From: JBFELO01 sp041552055
Lineage (GTDB): Bacteria; Acidobacteriota; Thermoanaerobaculia; Thermoanaerobaculales; Sulfomarinibacteraceae
Assembly: GCA_041552055.1 (NCBI GenBank)
Contig: JBFELO010000140.1
Location: 1-11,865, forward strand
Direction of reading: 5' to 3'
DNA: 11,865 nt
The first letter of the stretch is position 1. Each line of letters starts with the position of its first letter. Shown one piece after another: positions 1-6,544 of the stretch. The translations under genes were made by a program, and so were the position numbers. Below the pieces are notes generated by a model. That model saw only the letters and a program-made list of their open reading frames with translations, was not told the origin of the DNA and did not search any database.

Positions 1-16
1 CACTCATGCATGAGTG
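1..16. repeat. 16-bp perfect palindrome at window edge
   Basis: CACTCATGCATGAGTG equals its own reverse complement over all 16 bases. A perfect dyad of this size could be an operator for a dimeric regulator, but it sits at the window edge, so the gene it might serve cannot be seen. A chance palindrome is possible. Confidence 0.4.
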
Positions 17-58
17 CCGGGCTGGGGCTGAGGGGCTGAGAAGAGACTGGCTCGGGAG

Positions 59-212
59 CGACACCGACGACGCGAACGGCAGGCCGACGACAGCGCCTTC
101 TGCGGGGTGCCGTCTTTGACAATGTTGGGGGACCGTCACTGGGATGGCGTGGCTCGTTGGGTCCCAACATTGTCTAAGGGGGCACCCACGGGGAGCGCGT
201 TTGAGAGAGGCC
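59..212 (+). repeat. Palindrome-cored dispersed repeat, copy A
   Basis: Left flank 72-115 matches the minus strand of 11026-11069 (copy C) at 37 of 44 positions. The core is an inverted repeat: 106-129 pairs with 163-186 at 21 of 24 positions, including a perfect 12-bp inner stem GACAATGTTGGG / CCCAACATTGTC, around a 33-nt loop. Right flank 189-199 (CGGGGAGCGCG) is identical to copy C. Copy B follows about 165 bp downstream in the same orientation. Homology of the copies is seen directly; function is unknown. Confidence 0.75.
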
Positions 213-232
213 GACTCAGGAGTCGGAGAGTC

Positions 233-414
233 GATGCGAATGGTGCACCGATCACAGCGCGTTGTGCGGGCGTGCCATCTTCAACAATCTTGGGCCCTTG
301 TCTCTACAAATCATCGATTCCGTTCAATCCCAAGATTGTTGCAGGTGGCAACCGCGGGGAGGTCGCCGGGGAGAGGGCGCCTCGAATCTCTGTCGGCCTC
401 AGCGAACGAGAGGC
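233..414 (+). repeat. Palindrome-cored dispersed repeat, copy B
   Basis: Left flank (233-280) aligns with copy A (GCGAA..., ACAGCGC, TGCGGG, TGCC.TCT) with mainly transitions. The core stem 273-294 pairs with 329-350 at 20 of 22 positions, including 13 perfect pairs (CAACAATCTTGGG / CCCAAGATTGTTG), around a 34-nt loop. Right flank 355-414 matches the minus strand of 10866-10925 (copy C) without gaps at 49 of 60 positions. The stem differs from copy A at positions that change on both arms, so pairing is kept. Confidence 0.75.
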
Positions 415-459
415 TCCATCACTTGCATCCGTTGATCGGAAACGGTAGCGGACGAAGGC

Positions 460-488
460 CCAGCGACCAGCGACGGTTGGGTGGGGGA
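460..488 (+). repeat. CCAGCGACCAGCGACGG phrase repeat, copy 1
   Basis: A 29-nt stretch matching 2182-2210 at 26 of 29 positions and resembling the minus strand of 10524-10551. All three copies lie in gene-free spacers, so this looks like a dispersed non-coding word. Function unknown. Confidence 0.55.
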
Positions 489-520
489 TCCGGCTTCGCC
501 TACGGCTACGCCGTGACAAG

Positions 521-592
521 TCCAGCATCCAGCATCCAGCATCGGGCGGGTGGGGGAGCTTACAAGCTTATAGCATATAGCTTATGGCTCCG
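521..592. repeat. Short phrase repeats at the 3' end of the kinase gene
   Basis: CCAGCAT occurs three times in a row at 521-543. A second phrase, AGCTTATAGCATATAGCT near 562-581, folds back on itself and is bracketed by GGAGC (556-560) and GCTCC (587-591). The fold would span the kinase stop codon (582-584). There is no T-tract on the minus-strand downstream side, so I do not call an intrinsic terminator, although a fold here could still affect the transcript 3' end. Confidence 0.45.
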
Positions 593-1910
593 TCTCCCCG
601 AGAATCTCCCCCGCGTACCGCAGCACGATGTCCCGCCAGGGTCCGGTGGCCCCGAGCTTGCACAGGTTGCCGAAGTGGCCGGCGTACGCCCGGTCGATGA
701 AGATCATGTCCTCGGGAAAGCTGAGGTCGGTGGAGTGCGACCAGTTGGTCAGCCCGAGCTCGAAGATGCGGTGGTAGAGCTCGGGATCCTCACCAAAGGT
801 GTACGGGGGATCACCGCGCACGATCGGCGTCAACATCTCGAGGTAGGGATCGGTGAGCTCTCTGGGAAGGGGCGTGCCCTCTCCCTTGAAGATCCCCATG
901 CCCCGCAGGATGTCCGGGATGCCCTCCGTATCGCTCTCGGTCGCGGCGACCATCACCCTGGCCACACCGCGTGCCAGATCGAGCGGCACCCGCTTCACAC
1001 AGCCAAAGTCATACACGATGACTCGACCGTCCTCGAGGAACGAGAAGTTGGCCAGGTTCGGGTCGGCATGGAGGAATCGGTGGTAGAGGAGTCCCCGAAT
1101 CAGGAACTCGTACATCACGGTGCCCCATCGATCTCTGAGATCGGTGGCGGAACGGTCCGAGCAGGCGTCGGCAGGAGGGATGCCCTCCAAAAACTCCATC
1201 GTCAGTACGTTGTGGGTGGTCGCCTCGTCGACTACTCCCGGAATGACGATGTCCGGCACCTCGGAGTGGAGCTCGGTCATGCGTTCGATATTGGCCGCCT
1301 CGTGGGTGTAGTCCAGCTCCTCGAGCAGCCGGTCGCGCAGCTCGTGCCAGAAGGGCTCGAAGTCGATCTCGAAGACCAGGGCGAACAGGCTCTGGAACAG
1401 GCGCTTCAGGTTCTTGAGATCGGCCTTGACGATCTCGTCGATCAACGGGTACTGGATCTTGACCGCAACGTCGCGCCCATCGCGCAGCGTGCCGCGGTGG
1501 ACCTGACCGATCGAGGCTGCGGCAAAAGCTTCGAAGTCGAGAGAATTGAAGAGATCGTCGAAGTTCGGCAGCGCCCCACGAATCTCGAACTCCATGACCT
1601 CGGGAGGAACACGGGGCGCCTCCTTTTGCAGGGCCGTCAGCACGGCGGCCACCTCGGGGGGCAGCAGCCCTTCGTGCAGGCTCAACATCTGGCCCACCTT
1701 CATGGCCGCGCCCTTCATCTCGCCGAGGGTCTCCACGATTCGGGTCGCGTTGCGAACGAGATTCTCGGTTTGCCTGATGTGCTTGGCAGGCGCGGAGCGA
1801 ACCAGGTTCAGCACCTGATCACCGGCGACGGACGCGCCCACCCGGCCCGCGAGCCCCCCTAACTTGAGGAAACGCCGCGTCGACGAGGTGATCAGGTCAT
1901 GGTCGCCCAT
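582..1910 (-). CDS. ABC1/AarF/UbiB family atypical kinase, COQ8/ADCK3-like
   Basis: 442-aa protein of the ABC1 (UbiB/COQ8) protein-kinase-like family, which supports quinone/isoprenoid lipid metabolism through ATPase activity. Visible motifs: the family-defining KxGQ (KVGQ, residues 71-74), the alanine-rich loop that replaces the glycine loop (AAASIGQVH, about 130-138), nucleotide-site lysine K151 in VAVKIQYP, EELDYTHEAAN (about 197-207), the catalytic-loop HADPNLANF (281-289) and the metal-binding DFG (301-303). HADPN.ANF resembles the DPNWSNF of COQ8/ADCK3 more than the HADPHPGN typical of bacterial UbiB. There is no C-terminal membrane helix pair as in UbiB. ATG start at 1910 has no Shine-Dalgarno but has TAGCAT exactly 6 nt upstream. 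No ubiquinone genes are nearby, so its substrate pathway is not shown by context. Confidence 0.9.
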   Translation of the reverse strand: MGDHDLITSSTRRFLKLGGLAGRVGASVAGDQVLNLVRSAPAKHIRQTENLVRNATRIVETLGEMKGAAMKVGQMLSLHEGLLPPEVAAVLTALQKEAPRVPPEVMEFEIRGALPNFDDLFNSLDFEAFAAASIGQVHRGTLRDGRDVAVKIQYPLIDEIVKADLKNLKRLFQSLFALVFEIDFEPFWHELRDRLLEELDYTHEAANIERMTELHSEVPDIVIPGVVDEATTHNVLTMEFLEGIPPADACSDRSATDLRDRWGTVMYEFLIRGLLYHRFLHADPNLANFSFLEDGRVIVYDFGCVKRVPLDLARGVARVMVAATESDTEGIPDILRGMGIFKGEGTPLPRELTDPYLEMLTPIVRGDPPYTFGEDPELYHRIFELGLTNWSHSTDLSFPEDMIFIDRAYAGHFGNLCKLGATGPWRDIVLRYAGEILGETEP

Positions 1911-1916
1911 GGAGTG

Positions 1917-1945
1917 ATGCTACCAGTGGAACGCAGACTTCGGAA
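1917..1945 (-). promoter_or_regulatory. Candidate promoter of the ABC1 kinase gene (leaderless type)
   Basis: On the minus strand, TTCCGA (1945-1940), a 17-nt spacer and TAGCAT (1922-1917) precede the ATG by 6 nt (CACTCC). The -35 is weak (3 of 6) and the -10 fair (4 of 6). Transcription would begin at or next to the start codon, giving a leaderless mRNA. Confidence 0.35.
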
Positions 1946-1978
1946 TAGGGACGACGGGCACGCCCCAACGGCGTGGAG

Positions 1979-2020
1979 GGCTATGAGCAATGAGCCGTGG
2001 GCTATGAGCTATGAGCCCTG
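1979..2020. repeat. GCTATGAGC decamer array
   Basis: Four nearly contiguous copies of GCTATGAGC or GCAATGAGC with a CCGTGG interruption. It resembles the AGCTTATAGC phrase at 560-585 in style, both being short A/T-richer words in an otherwise G+C-rich region. Confidence 0.5.
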
Positions 2021-2035
2021 GGGCACTGGGGCACT

Positions 2036-2081
2036 GTCCGGAGACATGGGTCACGGAATCGTCCGGCGAAATGGGTAAACC
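2036..2081. repeat. Tandem GTCCGG-GA-ATGGGT motif, possible IS-end relic
   Basis: GTCCGGAGACATGGGTCA (2036-2053) and GTCCGGCGAAATGGGTAA (2061-2078) are direct repeats 25 nt apart, matching at 15 of 18 positions. From memory, GTCCGGA.ACATGGGT words of this kind occur at ends of IS481-like elements. No transposase frame lies nearby, so this is at most a remnant. Confidence 0.35.
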
Positions 2082-2181
2082 GTGTCGGAGCGCGGGTCCC
2101 GGGGGAGGGTGAAACACGGCCTACGGGGGAGCCCAGTGATGTCGATGAGTATGACGAGCGTTCTCCGGGTGGGTGGGCGGT

Positions 2182-2210
2182 CCAGCGACGAGCGACGGTC
2201 GAGTGGGGGA
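2182..2210 (+). repeat. CCAGCGACCAGCGACGG phrase repeat, copy 2
   Basis: Matches 460-488 at 26 of 29 positions, in the same orientation, 1.7 kb apart, on the other side of the kinase gene. Confidence 0.55.
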
Positions 2211-2372
2211 GGGACGATGACGATGACGAGTGTCCCTCGCGGGTGGGGACGGTACCTCCATATCCCGTTATCCGCTCATCCCCAGTGGGCCGGGGGTTCC
2301 AACCCCGAACCCTGAACTCTGAACTCCGGGAGGGAGGAAGGGGGTCCAATATCCAGCATCTGGTCCACGTTC

Positions 2373-4595
2373 CTACTTCGGAGACGGCTTGGGGCTGGCT
2401 TCACGCAACCTCTCTGCGAGCATCGTGTACCGCTCCCGCACGGTGGCGTTGTGGACCGCGCGGCCCAGCGCGCGGCGTGAACCGACGATGACGACCAATC
2501 GCCGACCGCGGGTGACCGCGGTGTAGAGCAGGTTGCGCTGCAGCATGACGTAGTGCTGGTGGTGGAGCACGATCACCACCGCGGGGTACTCGCTTCCCTG
2601 CGACTTGTGGATGGTGCAGGCGTACGCCGGAACCAGGTCGTCGAGATTCTCGGTTTCGAGGGTCACGGGCCGGCCGTCGAAGGAAACGACCAGTTCCCGA
2701 GCCTCGGTGTTCACCGCGGTGACGCGGCCAATGTCTCCGTTGTAGATGTCGAGCTCGTAATTGTTGCGGGTCTGCATTACCTTGTCGCCGAGGCGGAAGC
2801 ACCTCGAGCCGACGACCAGCTCGGGGCCGGCCGGTGCGAGCAGGCCCTGGAGGCGCTCGTTGAGGTTGGTGACACCGAGCTCCCCGCGGTGCATCGGGCT
2901 GAGCAGCTGGATGTCGTCCACCGGGTCGAGGCGGAAGCGACGTGGAATTCGGCGGGTGATGAACTCGATCGCCAGATCGGCGGCTTCCGCAGGATCGTCG
3001 CGTGGGACGAAGTAGAAGTCGCAGAGCTCGTCGTTGGTGCCTGCGATGGGCATCCTGCCGTGGTTGATGCGATGCGCGTTCTCCACGATTAGCGACCGGT
3101 CGGCCTGGCGAAAGATGTCGACGAGTCGGACGACGCGGACCGCACCGGAGGCGATCAGGTCGGCCAACACGTTCCCCGGTCCGACGGAGGGCAGCTGGTC
3201 GGCGTCTCCGACCAAGACCAGCCGGCAGGCTGCAGGGATCGCCCGGATCAGGTGGGCGGCGAGCTCCACGTCGAGCATGGAGACCTCGTCGAGGACCACC
3301 ACGTCTGCTTCGAGTTGGTCCGCTCGGTTGCGGTTGAAGCTGTTGGTCCGGGGGTTGAACTCGAGCAGTCGGTGGATCGTGCGGGCGTCGGCGCCGGTGG
3401 TCTCCGTGAGCCGCTTGGCGGCACGGCCCGTAGGCGCAGCGAGCAACACGCGCTGGTCCTTCTCGCGCAGGATCTCGATCACTCCCTGGATCAGGGTGGT
3501 CTTTCCAGTGCCGGGCCCACCGGTGATGACCACGATCGGATCGACGAGTGCTGCCGCGAGGGCGTCGCGTTGGCGCGGCGCGAGCTCGATCCTCGCTTGA
3601 TTCTGATGCCAGGCGATCGCTCGCTGGACGTCGATCTTCGGTCCCTTGTGAGCGGCCTCGATGGTTTCCCTCAGACCCTCGGCCACTGTGGATTCGGCGA
3701 GCTCGAGGCGCGCGGGGAACACGGCCGGCTCGCCGTTGCCCAGTGGTCGGATCACCACGCGCTCCCGCCCTTCAAGGCGCCCAAGGGCGGCTTCGAGAGG
3801 TTCGGTTTCTGCCGCCAGCAGCTCGGCCGCCGCGGCAAGCGCCTCGTCCCTGGGGAGAAACACGTGTCCGTCGCTTGTAGACTCCTTGAGAACGAACAGA
3901 AGCCCGGCCTCGAGTCGCTCTGGAGCGTCATCGGGAACGCCGAGCTTGCGGCCGATCCGATCCGCGGTCCGAAAGCCGACGCCGATCACCTCGTCGGCAA
4001 GGCGGTAGGGATTGGACCGGACCACGTCCAGGCCGGCCGGTCCGTACCGGCTGTACACCTTGACCGCGATTCCGGGTGTCACACCGTGGCCCGTGAGGAA
4101 CACCATGATCTGCTGGATGCCGCGGTGCTTGAGCCACGATTCCTTGACTCGTCCCAGGGTCTTCTTGCCGATCCCGCTGACCTCGAGCAGGCGCTCCGGA
4201 TCTCGTTCCATCACCTCGAGGGTCTCGAGTCCGAACTTCTTCACGATGCGCTCGGCCATCTTGGGGCCGATGCCGCGGATCCGGCCGGATCCCAGGAATC
4301 GGCGAATGCCGTTCAGGGTGGAGGGCGTGACGTGGACGAAGGTCGAGACCTCGAGCTGCTCCCCGAATCTGGGATGTCGGATCCATCGCCCGGTCAGACG
4401 GAGCTCGTCGTCCTTGTGCACCCCGAGCAGCGGGCCAACCGCCGTGAACGCGACGCCGTGCTTGGAGCGGCAGCGCACCGCGCTCCAGCCATTCTCCTCG
4501 TTGGAAAACAGGGTGCGCACGACCTTGGCCTCGACGTTCGCGAGGGTGTGGTCCTCGGGCTCGGATACCCGATCAGGTGGGAGCAGCGTGTCCAC
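2373..4595 (-). CDS. recD2: RecD2-type 5'-3' DNA helicase (ExoV alpha-like)
   Basis: 740-aa superfamily 1B helicase, the usual length for RecD2, which acts in DNA repair independently of RecBC. Domains in order: N-terminal OB-like part (about 20-90), tandem helix-hairpin-helix region (about 101-155, GSGRIRGIGPKMAERI and LEVSGIGKKTLGRV), then the motor domains. Helicase motifs seen: Walker A GGPGTGKTT (359-367), motif II LDEVSM (435-440), motif III VGDADQLPSVGPG (462-474), YACTIHKSQGSE (658-669) and C-terminal YTAVTRGRR (691-699). The long N-terminal extension with HhH separates it from E. coli-type RecD. Start: GTG at 4595, preceded by TACAAT at 6 nt and no Shine-Dalgarno; the ATG at 4603 is in another frame. 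No recB or recC partner is visible. Confidence 0.95.
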   Translation of the reverse strand: MDTLLPPDRVSEPEDHTLANVEAKVVRTLFSNEENGWSAVRCRSKHGVAFTAVGPLLGVHKDDELRLTGRWIRHPRFGEQLEVSTFVHVTPSTLNGIRRFLGSGRIRGIGPKMAERIVKKFGLETLEVMERDPERLLEVSGIGKKTLGRVKESWLKHRGIQQIMVFLTGHGVTPGIAVKVYSRYGPAGLDVVRSNPYRLADEVIGVGFRTADRIGRKLGVPDDAPERLEAGLLFVLKESTSDGHVFLPRDEALAAAAELLAAETEPLEAALGRLEGRERVVIRPLGNGEPAVFPARLELAESTVAEGLRETIEAAHKGPKIDVQRAIAWHQNQARIELAPRQRDALAAALVDPIVVITGGPGTGKTTLIQGVIEILREKDQRVLLAAPTGRAAKRLTETTGADARTIHRLLEFNPRTNSFNRNRADQLEADVVVLDEVSMLDVELAAHLIRAIPAACRLVLVGDADQLPSVGPGNVLADLIASGAVRVVRLVDIFRQADRSLIVENAHRINHGRMPIAGTNDELCDFYFVPRDDPAEAADLAIEFITRRIPRRFRLDPVDDIQLLSPMHRGELGVTNLNERLQGLLAPAGPELVVGSRCFRLGDKVMQTRNNYELDIYNGDIGRVTAVNTEARELVVSFDGRPVTLETENLDDLVPAYACTIHKSQGSEYPAVVIVLHHQHYVMLQRNLLYTAVTRGRRLVVIVGSRRALGRAVHNATVRERYTMLAERLREASPKPSPK

Positions 4596-4601
4596 GGGGT
4601 C

Positions 4602-4607
4602 ATTGTA
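4602..4607 (-). promoter_or_regulatory. -10 box of recD2 (leaderless type)
   Basis: TACAAT (5 of 6 to the TATAAT consensus) lies exactly 6 nt (GACCCC) before the GTG start at 4595. I find no convincing -35. The spacing implies a transcript starting at or near the start codon and supports the GTG choice. Confidence 0.45.
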
Positions 4608-4655
4608 GAGGAGGGGGAAAGGTAGGTTGTCTGGAACTGGGGCGATCGTGAGTTC

Positions 4656-4692
4656 GCGGCAAGGGACTCGGGGCTCGAGGCTCGGGGCTCCC
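4656..4692. repeat. GGGGCTCGAGGCTC phrase repeat
   Basis: Three successive variants of GGACTCG / GGCTCGA / GGCTCGG lie in the 122-bp spacer between recD2 and the oxidoreductase gene. Same style as the other phrase repeats. No terminator T-tract follows. Confidence 0.4.
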
Positions 4693-4717
4693 TTCCCGCG
4701 TCGCAGGCGTCAGTGGT

Positions 4718-6376
4718 CTATGGCGCGACTGGCTCCGCTTCAACTGACGCGGAGGTTTGGACCCTTCGATCGGCCTCGCCCTTGGTGGGGAACCTGCTGC
4801 ACACGTGTTCGGCGAGGGCGGTGATCGTGAGCGACGGGTTCACCCCGAGGTTGGCGCCGATAATGGAGCCGTCGATGACATAGAGGTTGTCGTACCCGTA
4901 GACCTTGCCGTCGGCGTCGATGACCCCGCTCTCGGGGCCGACGCCGATGCCGCAACCACCCAGGATGTGCGCGGTCGTGGAGGTGTCGAGCAGCACCTCG
5001 TTGAGGCTCGACTGGGGGATTGTGTCGAGGTCGGCCGCAAACTCCCGCGCCACCTCGTTCGCGATCGGAATGTACGACGGAATGCCGGGCTGGTCAGGGT
5101 CGGGCTGCGAGGTCAGCGCCCGGGTGAACGGCCACAACCACTGCCGTTTCCGTACCAGACGAGTGTGCGTGTCGACGGTCTGCATGACGAGCAGCACCGA
5201 GGATCGCTCCGCCACACCCCACGGCTTGGAGGCACGCAAGAACTCGATCGGGTGGCGCAGCACGTTGCCGAGCCACCTGATCTGGCGGGGCAGGCCGGGG
5301 CCACCGTCGGTCAGGAGCGTGCCCAGCACCAGCATGGCGTCCGATCCCGGTGGGAAGCGGCACGGTTCCATGTGGGTGACATCGTCCATTTCCACCTTGG
5401 ACGTGATGGCGATGCCCTCGCTCAGGTCGGTCCGTGAGCGCGAGGTGACGCCGAGCAAGGCCTCGGAGTTGGTGCGCACCACATTGCCGAGCTGATCCGA
5501 GATGTGGGGCAAGGCGCCGCGCTCCTTGCACTCCATGAGTAAGCGGACGGTGCCGAGTACGCCAGCGGAAATCACGACCTTCCCGGCGTCAATGGCGCCC
5601 CGATCGGCAGAGAACCGAGATGTGGAGCGCTTCCAGTGCAGCCGATATCCGCCGCCATGGAGCGGCTCGATCAGCTCGATCCTGGTCTCGGGCACGATCG
5701 ATGCACCGGCCCTCTCCGCCAGGTAGAGGTAGTTCTTGTCGAGGGTGTTCTTGGCGCCGACTCGACACCCCACCATGCAGGCGCCGCAGAACGTACAGCC
5801 GCTGCGAGGCGGCCCTTCGCTGTTGAAGTACGGGTCAGGCACCTCCACGTCGGGCTCGCCGAAGAAGACGCTCACCGGCGTCGGGCGAAAGGTGTGTTCG
5901 CGACCGCGCTTCGCCGCGGCGCGGCGCAAAGCCTCATCGGCCGGGCCCAATCTGGGGTTTGTGGCCTCACCGAGCATGCGGCGGGCGGTGGCGTAGTGCT
6001 CGGGCATCACGGATCGCCAGTCCACGAGACCCTTCCACTGCGGATCGTCCCACACGGTTTCAGGCGGCTCGAACAGGGTGTTGGCGTACAGCAGGCTGCC
6101 TCCACCAACGCCGACACCGTGCAGTATCAGGACCTCTCGAAGGAGGTGCATCGACCACGTGCCATAGCAACCTAACCAAGGAAACCAGAAAGCTTTACGC
6201 GTATTCCAGTTGGTCGTTGGAAAGTCCTCTGGTCGCCACCGTTTGCCCTTCTCGAGCACGGTCACCCGGTAGCCCTTCTCGGACAGTCTCAAGGCGGCCA
6301 CCGAGCCTCCGAATCCGGAGCCGATGATCGCCACGTCGGTGTCGAAGTCCTGTCTGGCGGGAAGCGGTTGGTCCAT
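4718..6376 (-). CDS. GMC-family FAD oxidoreductase, cholesterol-oxidase (ChoD)-like
   Basis: 552-aa flavoprotein of the glucose-methanol-choline family, closest in look to ChoD-like sterol/alcohol oxidases. The N-terminus carries the Rossmann FAD motif (AIIGSGFGGSVAALRL, about 16-31, ending in LEKGKRW), with GVGVGGGSLLYAN (about 87-99) as a second flavin contact. C-terminal TAHILGGCGIG (H470) and NPSLTITALAEH (N513, H524) fit the family's active-site His/Asn and flavin-binding region. Residues 194-204 hold CTFCGACMVGC, a CX2CX2CX3C cluster followed by GAKNTLDKNYLYLAE, as in ChoD relatives. No signal peptide or membrane helix is seen, so it is probably cytosolic. Start: ATG 6376 is preferred to the adjacent TTG at 6379 because AGAGGTGA (6387-6380) is better spaced to it. 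The true substrate cannot be fixed from sequence. Confidence 0.85.
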   Translation of the reverse strand: MDQPLPARQDFDTDVAIIGSGFGGSVAALRLSEKGYRVTVLEKGKRWRPEDFPTTNWNTRKAFWFPWLGCYGTWSMHLLREVLILHGVGVGGGSLLYANTLFEPPETVWDDPQWKGLVDWRSVMPEHYATARRMLGEATNPRLGPADEALRRAAAKRGREHTFRPTPVSVFFGEPDVEVPDPYFNSEGPPRSGCTFCGACMVGCRVGAKNTLDKNYLYLAERAGASIVPETRIELIEPLHGGGYRLHWKRSTSRFSADRGAIDAGKVVISAGVLGTVRLLMECKERGALPHISDQLGNVVRTNSEALLGVTSRSRTDLSEGIAITSKVEMDDVTHMEPCRFPPGSDAMLVLGTLLTDGGPGLPRQIRWLGNVLRHPIEFLRASKPWGVAERSSVLLVMQTVDTHTRLVRKRQWLWPFTRALTSQPDPDQPGIPSYIPIANEVAREFAADLDTIPQSSLNEVLLDTSTTAHILGGCGIGVGPESGVIDADGKVYGYDNLYVIDGSIIGANLGVNPSLTITALAEHVCSRFPTKGEADRRVQTSASVEAEPVAP

Positions 6377-6544
6377 CAATCACCTCTTGACACAGTCTAC
6401 AGTGGTATGCCGCATCTCGGCAAACGGTATCGTCGCCAGAACGGCCGCACCGAATCGGGACACCGCCGAAGAATCGGCGGTGTGACGACCCGTCGTATCG
6501 AGACGTGGAAATGTTTCCCGGGTGCGATGCGCTTTCCAGAGAGT
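6377..6544. promoter_or_regulatory. Divergent control region, oxidoreductase/msrA
   Basis: The 168-bp spacer between two divergently transcribed redox genes must hold both promoters. It contains the oxidoreductase Shine-Dalgarno (AGAGGTGA, 6380-6387), a TTGACA at 6387-6392 (+) without a well-spaced -10, and a strong hairpin at 6460-6483. No confident promoter hexamer pair is seen. Confidence 0.4.
6460..6483. promoter_or_regulatory. 10-bp perfect hairpin with 4-nt loop
   Basis: ACACCGCCGA (6460-6469) and TCGGCGGTGT (6474-6483) pair perfectly around AGAA. A second small stem ACGAC/GTCGT follows at 6485-6496. There is no T-run on either side, so it is not a typical terminator. It lies 61 nt before the msrA start and could be an operator or a 5'-leader structure. 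Confidence 0.55.

Larger units (their letters stand above)
1..581. other. Gene-free repeat-rich spacer
   Basis: I see no credible gene here. The open frames crossing this stretch have no recognisable motifs, and one only runs on as the antisense of the kinase gene. Contents: the palindrome at 1-16, two copies of a palindrome-cored repeat (59-212 and 233-414), a small dyad CCGACTC-AG-GAGTCGG at 211-226, a CCAGCGACCAGCGACGG-type phrase at 460-488, a CCAGCAT triplication at 521-543 and an AGCTTATAGCATATAGCTTA phrase near 560-585 overlapping the kinase stop codon. Confidence 0.7.
1911..2372. other. Gene-free spacer with phrase repeats
   Basis: 462 bp between the RecD2 gene stop and the kinase start. 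I find no credible gene. It holds a 6-bp stem CACGCC/GGCGTG (1959-1964, 1970-1975), four GCTATGAGC-like decamers (about 1979-2020), a tandem GGGGCACT word (about 2020-2035), a tandem GTCCGG..ATGGGT motif (2036-2081), a CCAGCGACGAGCGACGG phrase (2182-2210), a GACGAT trinucleotide-like run (about 2213-2232), a CCGAACCCTGAACTCTGAAC phrase (about 2305-2325) and a CCAGCATC word near 2353. Confidence 0.65.

Noticed and set aside
106..186. Integron attC site (variable stem between conserved ends, GTTGGGG and CCCAAC words)
   Set aside because: The boxes do not fit GTTRRRY/RYYYAAC, copy B lacks them, and no integrase or cassette arrangement is visible.
144..1862. Long open frame on the plus strand through the spacer and across the kinase gene
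   Set aside because: It is antisense to a well-supported ABC1 kinase, has no recognisable motif, and begins in repeat sequence. The same applies to the plus-strand frame 3252-4625 opposite recD2.
2290..2325. tRNA T-arm-like GGTTCCAACCCCGAACC
   Set aside because: No acceptor, D-arm or anticodon stem can be built around it; it belongs to a GAACCCTGAACTC phrase repeat.
6387..6408. Plus-strand TTGACA promoter for msrA
   Set aside because: The -35 is perfect, but the only -10-like word (TATGCC at 6406) is 13 nt away, too close, and nothing suitable lies at 16-18 nt.
6368..6544. N-terminal extension of MsrA to an ATG at 6368
   Set aside because: The extra 59 residues have no family match, would overlap the oxidoreductase start and cross the hairpin. 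The homologous N-terminus begins just after 6545.
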